DNA of 64,000 nt from Prevotella veroralis DSM 19559 = JCM 6290 (GCF_000377625.1 NZ_KB898328.1:158998-222997); one strand, 5' to 3'; positions 53,682-63,235 are shown, counted from the first letter of the stretch. Numbers and translations are program-made. Notes: generated by a model from the letters alone, not told the origin.

Positions 53682-55103
53682 ATGGGAATGATAGATAAAT
53701 GTTGTTCGTGGATGAAGAGACGCATGGGAGGACAGGTAACAGTCGGTGAGATATTCTTTTCGATGTTACTCCTTTCACTCCTTCTTGCATGGCCTTTAGT
53801 TGCCTTGGGGACTCTCTTTTTATATGACAGAAGCAGTGTTCCGCTGGCTATTGATATATCCAGATGGGTGGTTACACTCGTTATCTGGCTTTATCCTGTA
53901 TATATCATTCCCTTGCTCTTCATGGCTAAGAAGATGGCAAGGAAGCATGGGAAAGCATCGTTGTTTTATATCATCTCGGGCGCACCTATTATATTACTGG
54001 CACTCAGCATACTCTTAGCTGTGAGTCCATTAGCGCAAGAGTTGCCAAAAGGAGCAGACTTCTTCACTTATAAACGGATTGGAGATGACATCGACGGGAG
54101 CTATTCAAAGGATAGAAACCATGTGTATTATATGCTTCAAGAGGTTAAGGGGGCGGATGCCAAGACATTCCAGGTTATGACCAACGAAGGCGATTATGCC
54201 GTGGATAAAAACCATGTTTACTATCTTGGGGAGGTGCTAAAAGGGGCTGATCCAACGACCTTTAAGGTGGGAAAGAACGGCAAGGTTTACGACGGAAAAG
54301 ACTATTTCATCTATGGAAAGCCCTATCATGTTGCTGATTATAAGACGTTCCGCATGGGTAAAGGGAACTGGGATTTGGATTGTAAATACGCCTATTATGT
54401 GGGTGAGAATGCGCAGGAAGAAGGTGCAAAGAGGCTTCGGATCAGCGATTGGAAGTCGTTTAAAGGTTTGAACGAGCTGTATGCCAAGGACAAGAAACAG
54501 GTGTATTTTCAAGATAAGGTGGTACAGGGTGCCGATGCCGCCACATTCTTTACTTATAAAGACAATAGGCATGTGGGACAGGATAAGACGTGTGTTTATT
54601 ACGATGGACAGCCTCGCGAATTGAAAGATTATCGGTTGTTAACGCCGTCAAACATCAATGATAACTATTATACTTATGGGCAATCAGTCTATAACTTTGA
54701 GCTTCTGAAGATGCCTTCAGGTACTGACTTAAAGCACTTGCAATCGCTTGATTACACCGATTGGAGTAAGGACCTGCACCACGTCTATTGGAAGAATAGA
54801 CTGGTCAAGGGGGCTAATCCAGCCACATTCAGCCCTATGCCATCGTTGTTATTAACGGTTGATTCGAGTGATGACAATGATAAAGATAGCGATTACGGGA
54901 GGGATGCGACACACATATACTATCGTGAGGTAATGCTCAAGGATGCCGATTACAACAGCTTCACCTGTGGGTGGGATGCACAGGAGCAGATGGCTTTTGC
55001 CTTCGATAAACACCGATATTATGAGGGACACCCAACGCCTTTGATACGTAGGATAAGAAGCCTCACCCCCAGCCCCTCTCCGAATGGAGAGGGGAGTAGA
55101 TAG
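53682..55103 (+). CDS. DKNYY-repeat membrane protein with a repeat-derived C-terminus
   Basis: 473 residues. Three N-terminal membrane helices (about 20-45, 55-80, 90-115) anchor an outer part built of DKNYY-type repeats: YSKDRNHVYYMLQEVKGADAK, AVDKNHVYYLGEVLKGADP and several more, each about 28 residues. The function of this family is unknown. The last 14 residues, SLTPSPSPNGEGSR from codon 460 (55059), and the stop are encoded by an inverted R5 repeat, so the natural end of the protein has been replaced. It is the only plus-strand gene inside the glycosidase cluster. Confidence 0.82.
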   Translation: MGMIDKCCSWMKRRMGGQVTVGEIFFSMLLLSLLLAWPLVALGTLFLYDRSSVPLAIDISRWVVTLVIWLYPVYIIPLLFMAKKMARKHGKASLFYIISGAPIILLALSILLAVSPLAQELPKGADFFTYKRIGDDIDGSYSKDRNHVYYMLQEVKGADAKTFQVMTNEGDYAVDKNHVYYLGEVLKGADPTTFKVGKNGKVYDGKDYFIYGKPYHVADYKTFRMGKGNWDLDCKYAYYVGENAQEEGAKRLRISDWKSFKGLNELYAKDKKQVYFQDKVVQGADAATFFTYKDNRHVGQDKTCVYYDGQPRELKDYRLLTPSNINDNYYTYGQSVYNFELLKMPSGTDLKHLQSLDYTDWSKDLHHVYWKNRLVKGANPATFSPMPSLLLTVDSSDDNDKDSDYGRDATHIYYREVMLKDADYNSFTCGWDAQEQMAFAFDKHRYYEGHPTPLIRRIRSLTPSPSPNGEGSR

Positions 55104-55306
55104 TATTATTTGCAAATAAAGAAGGCGTTTCTTCGATGTGAAGAAACGCCCTCTTCATTGCAAGGAAACGCCCTCTTCGATTGGAGAAGGGCGTTTCTTT
55201 AATTATAGAATATTATTACCTCTATTCCCGTTTAGTATTATTTTGCAAGCTAATAGTAGTATTTACGCCCCTCTCCATTCGGAGAGGGGTTGGGGGTGAG
55301 GCTCCT
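55060..55306. repeat. repeat mosaic R5-R4-R5 between DKNYY and GH35 genes
   Basis: Inverted R5 (55060-55102, overlapping the end of the DKNYY gene), R4 (55116-55203) and R5 (55264-55306). Symmetric, and sits between convergent genes. Confidence 0.87.
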
Positions 55307-55338
55307 TCTTTCCCCTTTTGAGGGGTTGGGGGAGGCTT

Positions 55339-57204
55339 TTACTTCACTACCTTATCCAACACCGGAGTAGTGACTCCCGATAGAGAGGACTGCTTCTTGT
55401 CGTTGAGTTGTTCGAAGATTACAATGTCATTCTTGCCCTTGTTGAGGTAACAACCAGGTAAGTAAAGGGTTTGCTGAGGTCCCACTTTCCAGTAACGACC
55501 TAAGTTGATACCATTGACAAAGACGATTCCTTTGCCCCAATGTGCCATATCTAAGAACGTATCACCTACTTTGTCGAGGTTGAACGAACCACTATAAAGA
55601 ACTGGTAAACCTGCTTTGTAGCCTGCTGGTAATCGGTTGGTATCAGGCATAGAAGCCATTGGCAACGGGTACATCTGCCACTCGCCAGTAATCTCGTTAT
55701 CGTCTATTGTGATAGGACGGGTTATGCCTTTCGAACTCTGAACGATACGTGCTCCGTAGTTAATGCGCCCCATGTTCTCCACAAGAATATCCAAGGTGCT
55801 GTTGAAAGGAATGTTGATTTCCATGCTATCTTTGTCGAATACCTTGTTTAACTCGCCCTTCTTCTCACCATTCACATAGACTACGGCGTAATCAGCCAAG
55901 CCTTTCATGCGCATGAGTCCACTGATGGGTTGGTTGAAACGGCGGCGATAGAGCACATAACCAGAGCCTTGGTTGAGTTCCTCGAAAGTCATAGGATGGT
56001 CGCTCTCAACGGCTTTCATCGTGTTAATCATCGTCATTACGTCGACCGATTTACCCAAAGTTATATTCGGAATAGCGATGACTGGGATGCGTTCAGGCAC
56101 TTCGGGCACCTTATAAGAGACCGACTTTGCAATCAAGTCGCGCAATGCGTTGTATTTAGGAGTAGCCCAACCCGCCTCGCTGATAGGTGCATCATAATCG
56201 TAGCTGGTCATGTCTGGCTGTATATTCGTTGCGTTGCTATAGTTCGCCCCGGCGCTGAATCCGAAGTTAGTACCGCCATGTACCATGTAATAATTAAAGC
56301 TGATACCATTGTCGAGATACTTCTTTGTTTGCTTAACAACGCTTTCCGTCGATACACGTGGGAAGGGTTCCGCCCAGTGACTGAGCCATCCTGGATAGAA
56401 CTCAGCCACCATGTAAGGTCCAACTCCACCATGATACTCATTGACAACCTTCTTGAGTTTATCAATATCCCCCTCTCCGTTGGCTGTTGGAAGTGCTCCT
56501 TCGATGGCTCCACCCTTAAAGAGCCAACTGCCATCAGACGTGAACATGGGTACAGTAAAGCCCGCATCGAGCAACTGCTGACGTATTTGTGCAGCGTACC
56601 TCTTGTGTGTTTCGAGTGGAATATCCTTGCGTTGAGCCACGTAGGAACCAAATTCATTCTCTGCTTGAACCATTATCACGGGTCCACCCTGCGTCACCTG
56701 AAGGTCAAGCACTTGCTTTGCTAACTGATTGATGTATACTCGGCAGGAGTCTAAGAAAGGCTTGTTATCGGTGCGAATCACCAAGTCCTTTGCCTTAGGA
56801 AGCCACCACGGATAACCGCCGAACTCCCATTCTGCACAGCAGTAAGGCCCTGGTCGGAGGATAACCATCAGTCCCTCTTCGCCCGCAGTCTTAATGAATT
56901 GACGCAAGTTGTGCGTTCCTGTGGTCCAATCCCACACCCCCGGACTCGTCTCGTGATGGTTCCAAAAGATGTAAGTAGCCACTGCGTTGAGCCCCATAGC
57001 CTTCATCATCTTCATGCGATGACGCCAGTATGGAGCCGGAACACGCGCATAGTGCATCTCACCCGAGTGTATCTGGATGGGCTTCCCATCGTAGATAAAG
57101 TTGCCATTAGCGATGGCGAACGTATGTTTCGTTTGTTTTGCAGCCACGACAGAACCTGCTGCCAGCAGACAGACTGCCAATAGTAAGAGTTTAATTTGCC
57201 TCAT
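55339..57204 (-). CDS. GH35 beta-galactosidase
   Basis: 621 residues. Signal peptide about 1-22 (SVVAA). GH35 barrel with IQIHSGEMHYARVP, GPYCCAEWEFGG, the acid/base E184 in VQAENEFGSY and the nucleophile E268 in MVAEFYPGW. C-terminal jelly-roll domains include GINLGRYWKVGPQQTLYLP. It removes terminal galactose, completing the exoglycosidase set of the cluster. Promoter not clear; a weak TACTTTCGT lies on the minus strand at 57330-57322. Confidence 0.93.
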   Translation of the reverse strand: MRQIKLLLLAVCLLAAGSVVAAKQTKHTFAIANGNFIYDGKPIQIHSGEMHYARVPAPYWRHRMKMMKAMGLNAVATYIFWNHHETSPGVWDWTTGTHNLRQFIKTAGEEGLMVILRPGPYCCAEWEFGGYPWWLPKAKDLVIRTDNKPFLDSCRVYINQLAKQVLDLQVTQGGPVIMVQAENEFGSYVAQRKDIPLETHKRYAAQIRQQLLDAGFTVPMFTSDGSWLFKGGAIEGALPTANGEGDIDKLKKVVNEYHGGVGPYMVAEFYPGWLSHWAEPFPRVSTESVVKQTKKYLDNGISFNYYMVHGGTNFGFSAGANYSNATNIQPDMTSYDYDAPISEAGWATPKYNALRDLIAKSVSYKVPEVPERIPVIAIPNITLGKSVDVMTMINTMKAVESDHPMTFEELNQGSGYVLYRRRFNQPISGLMRMKGLADYAVVYVNGEKKGELNKVFDKDSMEINIPFNSTLDILVENMGRINYGARIVQSSKGITRPITIDDNEITGEWQMYPLPMASMPDTNRLPAGYKAGLPVLYSGSFNLDKVGDTFLDMAHWGKGIVFVNGINLGRYWKVGPQQTLYLPGCYLNKGKNDIVIFEQLNDKKQSSLSGVTTPVLDKVVK

Positions 57205-57412
57205 TCTGTAAATTATGTAGGTTAGAATAAATAATTAATCTATAGGTTTTTAAAGTCCATTTGGGCGTTCCCATGGATAGAGAAAGGCTTAGACTTCGGT
57301 TGACAAAGTTCTTAAAAAAGAACGAAAGTAGCAAATAAAACGATGGAAAAGTGTGTCATCAGTACGATAAAAGACCACTTCACTTTCTGTACCCAACGAT
57401 ATTCAAGGATAG

Positions 57413-57435
57413 AGCGGAGGCTCCGCTTAGTTTTT
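57413..57435. terminator. small GC hairpin, possible terminator
   Basis: AGCGGA/TCCGCT with loop GGC, then TAGTTTTT. No plus-strand gene ends nearby, so its client is uncertain. Confidence 0.4.
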
Positions 57436-57469
57436 CCAGGTAATTGCGAGGTAATTAAAAAGAATGATG

Positions 57470-57478
57470 TACTTTTGC
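57470..57478 (+). promoter_or_regulatory. promoter of the DUF3078 gene
   Basis: TACTTTTGC, 36 nt before the chosen start codon. Confidence 0.7.
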
Positions 57479-57514
57479 AATTCAGTAAGTCTATTATTGG
57501 TGAATATCTATTAT

Positions 57515-58792
57515 ATGAAGCAGAAAATATTGTTCTTTCTATTCCTCTCAATCGGTCTTGAGGTGGCTGCGCAATCGCATCATTCGACCGTGGCCGTGCG
57601 TGGTGACAATGCAACAAACAGTGTTGCTCAAGCCTATGCCGACTCCTTGCAATCGTTGAGAGACAGTCTTTTCAAACCGAAAAAACAGAAACTAACATCG
57701 CTGAAAGTGGCAGATGAGAACCACATGCGGCTTCTCTTCCCATTGACATTCTATCGGGATGTGACGCAACAGTTGTTCTCTAACGCCAATGCCGAGCGTG
57801 ATTTCAATGCCAATCTCATGCACCTTTACCTCAATCGACCCGATTTAGTGAGTACGACGGAACGGGCGGTGCAGCAACAACAAACGACACTCAATGAAAT
57901 TGAAAAGCCTATTCAGCATGAGGTGGACATGGTGAGTAGGGTGAAAGAACCACCTATTGAACCCGTCGAAGCACCGGTTGAAATACTTGTTAAAAAGCCT
58001 AACTTCTGGACTTACAAAGGCGACTATGCCCTGCAGTTCTTGCAGAACTACGTGTCAGGAAACTGGTATCGAGGGGGCGAAAGCAACTATGCTGCACGTG
58101 GTTTAGTGGTCATGCAGGCTAATTATAACAATAAACAAAAGGTGAAATGGGATAACTGCTTGGAGCTAAGATACGGTTTGCAGAGTAGCAGGTCGGACTC
58201 GTTACATAGCTTCAAGAGTACGGAGGACTTGATACGCCTTACTTCCAAGCTGGGCTTACAGGCTACGAAACGATGGTACTATACGCTCCAGCTCATCGGA
58301 CAAACGCAATTCTCACGGGCTTACAAGTCGAATGATCCAACAGTATATGCCGACTTCCTTGCACCTTTCACATTGAACCTCTCTCTCGGTATGGACTACT
58401 CGGTCGACTGGTTCGAACATCGTTTGAAAGGCAATGTACACCTTGCTCCGTTGGCATATAACATGAAGTACACCCGCTTCCGGAGCCTGTCAAAGCGGTT
58501 GGGAATCGGTAATGACAATCACTTCCTACACGACTTTGGATCGGAGTTCACCGTCGACTTGGAGTGGAAAATTATGGAAATGCTCTCATGGAAGACCCGT
58601 CTTTATGGCTACACCACCTATAAGCGCGCCGAACTGGAGTGGGAGAACACCCTCACCCTCCGCTTCAATCGTTTCATCTCAAGCCAGTTGTTCATCTATC
58701 CCCGCTTCGATGACGGTGTGAGCCGAGACTCCCATTATGCTTTCTGGCAGCTTAAAGAGTTCGCATCTGTCGGCTTCCAGTATAGCTTTTAA
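57515..58792 (+). CDS. DUF3078-family exported protein
   Basis: 425 residues. Signal peptide MKQKILFFLFLSIGLEVAAQ. A variable helical stretch is followed from about residue 165 by a region of alternating aromatic strands: FWTYKGDYALQFLQNYVSGNWYRGGE, LGLQATKRWYYTLQLIGQTQFS and the ending FASVGFQYSF, characteristic of DUF3078 and suggestive of an outer-membrane barrel. I start at 57515 since the promoter lies inside the longer open frame. Function unknown in the family. Confidence 0.82.
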   Translation: MKQKILFFLFLSIGLEVAAQSHHSTVAVRGDNATNSVAQAYADSLQSLRDSLFKPKKQKLTSLKVADENHMRLLFPLTFYRDVTQQLFSNANAERDFNANLMHLYLNRPDLVSTTERAVQQQQTTLNEIEKPIQHEVDMVSRVKEPPIEPVEAPVEILVKKPNFWTYKGDYALQFLQNYVSGNWYRGGESNYAARGLVVMQANYNNKQKVKWDNCLELRYGLQSSRSDSLHSFKSTEDLIRLTSKLGLQATKRWYYTLQLIGQTQFSRAYKSNDPTVYADFLAPFTLNLSLGMDYSVDWFEHRLKGNVHLAPLAYNMKYTRFRSLSKRLGIGNDNHFLHDFGSEFTVDLEWKIMEMLSWKTRLYGYTTYKRAELEWENTLTLRFNRFISSQLFIYPRFDDGVSRDSHYAFWQLKEFASVGFQYSF

Positions 58793-58803
58793 GCACTTTG
58801 TGT

Positions 58804-59201
58804 AATTCAAAATTCATAATTCATAATTCAAAATTAAAGCCTCCCCAAGCCCCTCCGAAGGAGGGGATGTCTTCCCCAAAGGTCTTGCTTAACTTCTAAG
58901 ATGTGGTTGGTACGAGTGGCGAGTGGATGGGTTGACAAGTAAACGAGCTGTTTGTTCTGTGGGAAATGATACCATCTACTCCCCTCTCCATTGGGAGAGG
59001 GGGTGGGGGTGAGGCTTCACTTAACACGGAATACACGGATGGCACGAAGCCTGAAGGCAACACAGAGTTCCTAAAGGAACATGGGAATCCACAGAGGCGG
59101 ACGCCCACGTGTAATTCAAAATTCAAAGTTCAAAAATCAAAATTATGATTAGGTAGAGTGGACGAGTGGAGAGTTGACAAGTAAACAAGTTGTTTGTTCT
59201 G
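58804..59201. repeat. intergenic repeat mosaic R3-R7-R6-R5-R3-R6
   Basis: R3 (58804-58836), R7 inverted (58840-58872), R6 (58906-58963), R5 (58978-59018), R3 (59112-59148) and R6 (59153-59201). The stretch 59019-59110 contains TTAACACGGAATACACGGAT, not seen elsewhere in the window. No gene. Confidence 0.85.
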
Positions 59202-59220
59202 TGCAATAGAGCACTACACT

Positions 59221-59359
59221 GTAGGGACAGACGCCCTCGTCTGTCCGCCCATTTACCCCTATGTGTCATCCCGTCAGGCAACATCTTCTCCTTTTGAGGG
59301 GCTTGGGGAGGCTTTCGCTGGTTGTGTTCTGGCGGACAGACGAGGGCGTCTGTCCCTAC
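59221..59359. repeat. R1 paired-arm element, long form, copy 6 (139 bp)
   Basis: Near-identical to the 140-bp copy at 2134-2273, including CATCCCGT, CAGGCAACATC and the internal R7 hairpin. The similarity continues downstream. Confidence 0.88.
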
Positions 59360-59680
59360 TTTGTGGCATCCCTTTGGATAGAAAGAACCATTCAAATAGG
59401 TTCCCGTTAGGCGCTCCTCCCCTTGGGGGAGGCTGGGAGGGGTTTCCAGCCGAGGGCGTCTGTCCCAACAGGTTGGCATTATCTTTAATTAAAGAAACGC
59501 CTTCTTCAATTTGAAGAGGGCGTTCCGTTGCATCGAAGAGAGGCTTCCTTCACATCGAGGAAATGCCCTCTTTGAATTAAAGAAACTTTTTCCTAACTCG
59601 CTTCCGTTAGGCACTCCTCCCCTTGGGGGAGGTTGGGTGGGGTTTTAACATTCGGAGAGGGGGCGGGGGTGAGGCTTTTC
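59360..59680. repeat. intergenic repeat mosaic R2-R1half-R4-R2-R5
   Basis: Linker CCCTTTGGATAGAAAGAACC, R2 inverted (59400-59443), half R1 arm (59450-59475), R4 (59487-59585), R2 again (59600-59644), R5 (59646-59675). The first 155 bp repeat the arrangement found after 2273. Confidence 0.85.
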
Positions 59681-59809
59681 CTCTTCTTGTGGGGGAGGCT
59701 GGTTGTGTTTTAACTTACCATTATTAACTAAAAAACCAACGAATATTACGGTTTATAATTGATATATATCAATAAATGATGGATTCGATAAGAAATATCC
59801 TACGAAACG

Positions 59810-59841
59810 TTTGGTAGTTCAAAAAAAGACTGTACCTTTGC
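59810..59841 (+). promoter_or_regulatory. promoter of the candidate non-coding RNA
   Basis: TTTG (59810-59813), 19 nt, TACCTTTGC (59833-59841). Full consensus. Confidence 0.82.
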
Positions 59842-59847
59842 ATCAGA

Positions 59848-60069
59848 ATCACGAGATAATACATAATGGGTCATAGATTAGGTCTTAGTGACTTATAGGT
59901 ATTTAAGATTGCTCAGGATTTCTATTTAAATAAGAAGATTTGTTTAGGTTAGTAATAGATTTAGGTTTTTAGTTATATTTTAGGTAAAGATTGTAGAAAC
60001 ATCAACGTCGTGAGATGGTGGTTATTCGGAGGTAACGGAAGAGCGAGTGCTCTGCCGTTTCTTTTTTTT
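59848..60069 (+). ncRNA. candidate structured non-coding RNA (about 220 nt), unassigned
   Basis: A complete transcription unit: consensus promoter, about 220 nt without a plausible open frame, and a strong terminator. Ends of the RNA can pair: TCACGA near 59850 with TCGTGA near 60008. A further stem TATTTAA/TTAAATA lies near 59900-59935. The middle carries TTTAGGT three times (59943, 59960, 59979) and two further TAGGT words earlier. I compared it from memory with RNase P, tmRNA and SRP RNA and find no match; 6S RNA or a Bacteroidales-specific sRNA cannot be excluded. The 5' end is estimated. Confidence 0.65.
60034..60069 (+). terminator. terminator of the candidate non-coding RNA
   Basis: AACGGAAGAGC (60034-60044) pairs with GCTCTGCCGTT (60049-60059) with one mismatch, loop GAGT, then a T8 run. 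Confidence 0.88.
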
Positions 60070-60243
60070 ATGATGGTTATGAGAGACGCAGAGTAGCTTT
60101 TTGTTCTTTATTTTTAGGTGTTTTCAAGAGGCTTGGAGGACTAGGGACTCTGATGCAGCTATGGGTTCTGAAGTTTCTGGCGAGGCTGGGAAAGTAAGAG
60201 AGAATAGGGCATTGAGAGAACCGAAAGAGCCTTAATAAACAAG

Positions 60244-60287
60244 AAAAGCTAGTTCCCTTAGGATTCCTAAGACAACTAGCTTTTTTA
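60244..60287 (-). terminator. terminator of feoAB (bidirectional)
   Basis: AAAAGCTAGTT pairs with AACTAGCTTTTTT, enclosing an inner TTAGGA/TCCTAA stem. T-runs lie on both sides. The stretch 60070-60243 holds nothing I can identify. Confidence 0.8.
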
Positions 60288-60320
60288 TTTGTAAGGGCTT
60301 GTAAGGTCCTTTTCTATACC

Positions 60321-62804
60321 TTATCCTATAAATAAACAGCCCACTTGGAAGACCACCGCACTGACCACCCATGCCAGAACTGTGGTGTAGCCAGCTGCGA
60401 AGAGAGCCCATCCCCAACTGCCCGTCTCGCCTTTTATCGCCGCAATCGTGGCTATACAGGGGAAGTAAAGGAGCACAAAAAGTAGGAAGCAAAAGGCTGT
60501 CAGCGTTGCAACGGGTTCGGCTTTCTCATACGAAATACCATGTAATTGTGCCACATCTTGCGTTATCTGTTCGTGTAACTTCACATACTTTCCTGATTCG
60601 GAACTGAAGTTACTGTCATCCTTAAAGCTATCGTCGTTAGAATAAAGCACTCCCATCGTGGATGCAACAATCTCTTTTGCACCCACACCAGCCAACAGTC
60701 CGACATCTAACTTCCAGTTGAATCCCATCGGACGGAACACTGGTTCGACCGCACGACCTACTCTTCCGATGTAGCTCTGTTCCTGTTGTTGCTGATTAGA
60801 AATGCTCGGATCGTCCGTATGAGGGAAGTAACCGAGAGCCCAAACGATGATAGATGCGACCAAGATAATGCCTCCCATCTTCTTCAAATACTGCTTTCCC
60901 TTCTCCCAAGTATGCCTTCCAATCGCCTTCCAAGTAGGGAATCGATAAGGAGGAAGCTCCATCACGAAGGGCGTGTCCTCGCCTTTTACAACGAAGGTAG
61001 AGAACAATCGACTCATTACAATTGCCATTAACACACCGATGACATAGAGTGACAGCATGGCTAATGACCGATATTTAAGGGCGAAGAACGAACCTGTTAT
61101 CATAACATAAATAGGTAGTCTTGCCGAACAACTCATCAATGGAAGGATCAACATTGTTATGAGTCTACTGCGCTGACTCTCAATGGTTCGGGTCGACATC
61201 ACCGCTGGCACGTTACAGCCAAAGCCCATGATCAAGGGGATGAAGGACTTTCCATGCAGTCCCATCTTATGCATTAAGCGGTCCATGATGAATGCCGCGC
61301 GTGCCATGTAACCGCTATCTTCCATGTAAGAGATGAAGAAGTAGAGGATAAGAATCTGTGGCAAGAACACGATAACAGCCCCTACTCCACCGATAACTCC
61401 GTCTACTAACATCGCTTTAACAGGTCCGTCAGGCATATTCTGGCTGATGAAGTCGCCCAACCAGGCTACTCCTGCATCGATCCAATCCATCGGGTACTGT
61501 CCAATAACAAATGTTGCGGTGAACATCAAGAGCAAGATAAGGAAGAAGATAGGGAACCCTAAGTACTTATTCGTTAGTATCTTGTCGATGAGATGGGTTG
61601 TTTGATAGGTGTCTTTCTTATCCCCTGTGGTATAACCCGACTCTTCCAAGGCTCCGTGAATGAACCCGTATTTAGCGTCCATGATGGCTGTTTCGCAATC
61701 GTTGTGCGTTTCTTCTTTCACACGTTGCGCCGCCGTGTCACGGTGCTGGAATATTTCTAGGGAATCGCCAAGCGGTTGGACGAGTCGTTCCACATCCTTA
61801 TCGTCCTCAAGGAGTTTGATGGCAAGATAGCGGGTAGAATACTTCTGGCGCAAATCAGGGTAACTTTTCAAATGTTCTTGAATATCTCTTATACCGTGTT
61901 CTATCTCATGTCCGTGGTTAATATGGATGTGTCTGAACTGTAAACTCTCATCTTCTTTGCCCTCATAAACGGCTATCACCTGATGAAAAAGCTCTTTCAC
62001 ACCACGTCCAGAGGTAAAGACTGTGGGCACCATAGGCGTTCCGAAGAGCTCAGATAACTTCTCGTAATCAATATAATCGCCCCTTTCTTCGGTCTCATCA
62101 TACATATTTAGGGCGCAAACCATGCGCACGTGCATGTCAATGAGCTGTGTGGTGAGGTAAAGGTTACGCTCCAAATTGGACGCATCAATGACGTTGATGA
62201 CGATATCGGGCGTCTCCTCGACCAACTGTTTACGCACATATAGCTCTTCAGGGCTATACGCTGACAGGCTATAAGTGCCTGGCAAGTCGACGAGATCGAA
62301 CTCATATCCCTCATACGAAGCGTGCCCCACCTTTGCATCTACGGTCACTCCGGAGTAGTTACCGACGCGTTCATGCGCGCCAGAAGCGAAGTTGAACAAG
62401 GAAGTCTTCCCACAGTTCGGGTTGCCAACGAGTGCTACACTGATCGTCTTACTGCATCTCTCCGCCTCTTTCAATGCTCCGTTCGGGGTCAGGGCGTGGT
62501 CTTCCACATCCTTCGGGTCGGCAGTCACCCCTTTATTCCTATTCTGTTTCCCCTCTTGTTGTTGCCCCTTTTGCATTTTATCAACGGGTACAACCTCTAT
62601 TTGATTAGCCTCACTATGTCGCAAACTGACCTCATATCCCATGATCTTATACTTCACCGGGTCGCGAAGAGGCGCATTCAAGAGCACCTCCACCTGCTTC
62701 CCTTCGATGAAGCCCATCTCTATGATTCGTTTTCGGAAGCCTCCGTGTCCAGAGACTTTAACGATGATTCCGGTCTCACCCGTTCGTAATGCTGATAGTT
62801 TCAT
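60321..62804 (-). CDS. feoB: FeoA-FeoB fusion, ferrous iron transporter
   Basis: 827 residues. The first 75 residues form a FeoA-like SH3 domain (LRTGETGIIVKVSGHGGFRKRIIEMGF). A polar linker follows, then the FeoB GTPase: G1 GNPNCGKTS, G3 DLPGTYSLS, G4 NMYD. The membrane part carries gate segments GFGCNVPAVMSTRTIES and the final helices ending in VVFQVGCLFIG. It takes up Fe2+ across the inner membrane, powered or gated by nucleotide hydrolysis. The fusion is usual in Bacteroidota. A single gene with its own promoter and terminator. Confidence 0.95.
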   Translation of the reverse strand: MKLSALRTGETGIIVKVSGHGGFRKRIIEMGFIEGKQVEVLLNAPLRDPVKYKIMGYEVSLRHSEANQIEVVPVDKMQKGQQQEGKQNRNKGVTADPKDVEDHALTPNGALKEAERCSKTISVALVGNPNCGKTSLFNFASGAHERVGNYSGVTVDAKVGHASYEGYEFDLVDLPGTYSLSAYSPEELYVRKQLVEETPDIVINVIDASNLERNLYLTTQLIDMHVRMVCALNMYDETEERGDYIDYEKLSELFGTPMVPTVFTSGRGVKELFHQVIAVYEGKEDESLQFRHIHINHGHEIEHGIRDIQEHLKSYPDLRQKYSTRYLAIKLLEDDKDVERLVQPLGDSLEIFQHRDTAAQRVKEETHNDCETAIMDAKYGFIHGALEESGYTTGDKKDTYQTTHLIDKILTNKYLGFPIFFLILLLMFTATFVIGQYPMDWIDAGVAWLGDFISQNMPDGPVKAMLVDGVIGGVGAVIVFLPQILILYFFISYMEDSGYMARAAFIMDRLMHKMGLHGKSFIPLIMGFGCNVPAVMSTRTIESQRSRLITMLILPLMSCSARLPIYVMITGSFFALKYRSLAMLSLYVIGVLMAIVMSRLFSTFVVKGEDTPFVMELPPYRFPTWKAIGRHTWEKGKQYLKKMGGIILVASIIVWALGYFPHTDDPSISNQQQQEQSYIGRVGRAVEPVFRPMGFNWKLDVGLLAGVGAKEIVASTMGVLYSNDDSFKDDSNFSSESGKYVKLHEQITQDVAQLHGISYEKAEPVATLTAFCFLLFVLLYFPCIATIAAIKGETGSWGWALFAAGYTTVLAWVVSAVVFQVGCLFIG

Positions 62805-62888
62805 ATCTATTTCCTTGTTTGCATTGTCCGCCTGGGTGCATCAAAGGCGTTGCTGGTTTGCTCCCCTTTTTATCATCCTGACTAACCA

Positions 62889-62897
62889 ACAAAGGTA
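62889..62897 (-). promoter_or_regulatory. promoter of feoAB
   Basis: Minus strand TACCTTTGT, 85 nt before the start codon. No Fur box was recognised with confidence. Confidence 0.6.
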
Positions 62898-62904
62898 GAG
62901 AAAA

Positions 62905-63235
62905 AAACTGATAAAACGCCGTTTATTTGCTTTTCCATACAATAAAATACCTATTAGTAGGTATTAATATGGATAAAAGGGACTCTGACTGATTAAATGC
63001 AAATGATGTGGTTGCAATTTTATAGCATCATTAGTAATTTTGAATTATGAGTTATGAAATCGTGTACTTCGCATAATTAGTTGTGAATGTATATACTTTC
63101 ACAATCCGTACATTTTGTATCTTCAGTCTTAAAAAAACTAAAATCATCTATCTAATAACACCTCTCTTTGAATTATTTAATAAATTTGTAGCGTGCTGGA
63201 TCGTGGGCACGTAGATGTAAGACAATACATGAATA
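62905..63235. other. non-coding gap between feoAB and the Glu/Lys-rich gene
   Basis: AT-rich DNA with ACCTATTAGTAGGT, a 14-nt palindrome at about 62949-62962, an R3-like fragment (63038-63062) and a possible promoter TAAATTTGT at 63181-63189. No further gene seen. Confidence 0.4.

Noticed and set aside
55930..56724. 264-codon plus-strand frame antisense to the GH35 gene
   Set aside because: The GH35 reading has both catalytic motifs and a signal peptide; this frame has none.
57464..57514. 17-residue extension of the DUF3078 protein
   Set aside because: It covers the promoter and would bury the signal peptide.
59194..59514. Open frame of 106 codons with a twin near 2150
   Set aside because: The similarity of the two predicted proteins comes from the duplicated repeat block, not from coding constraint.
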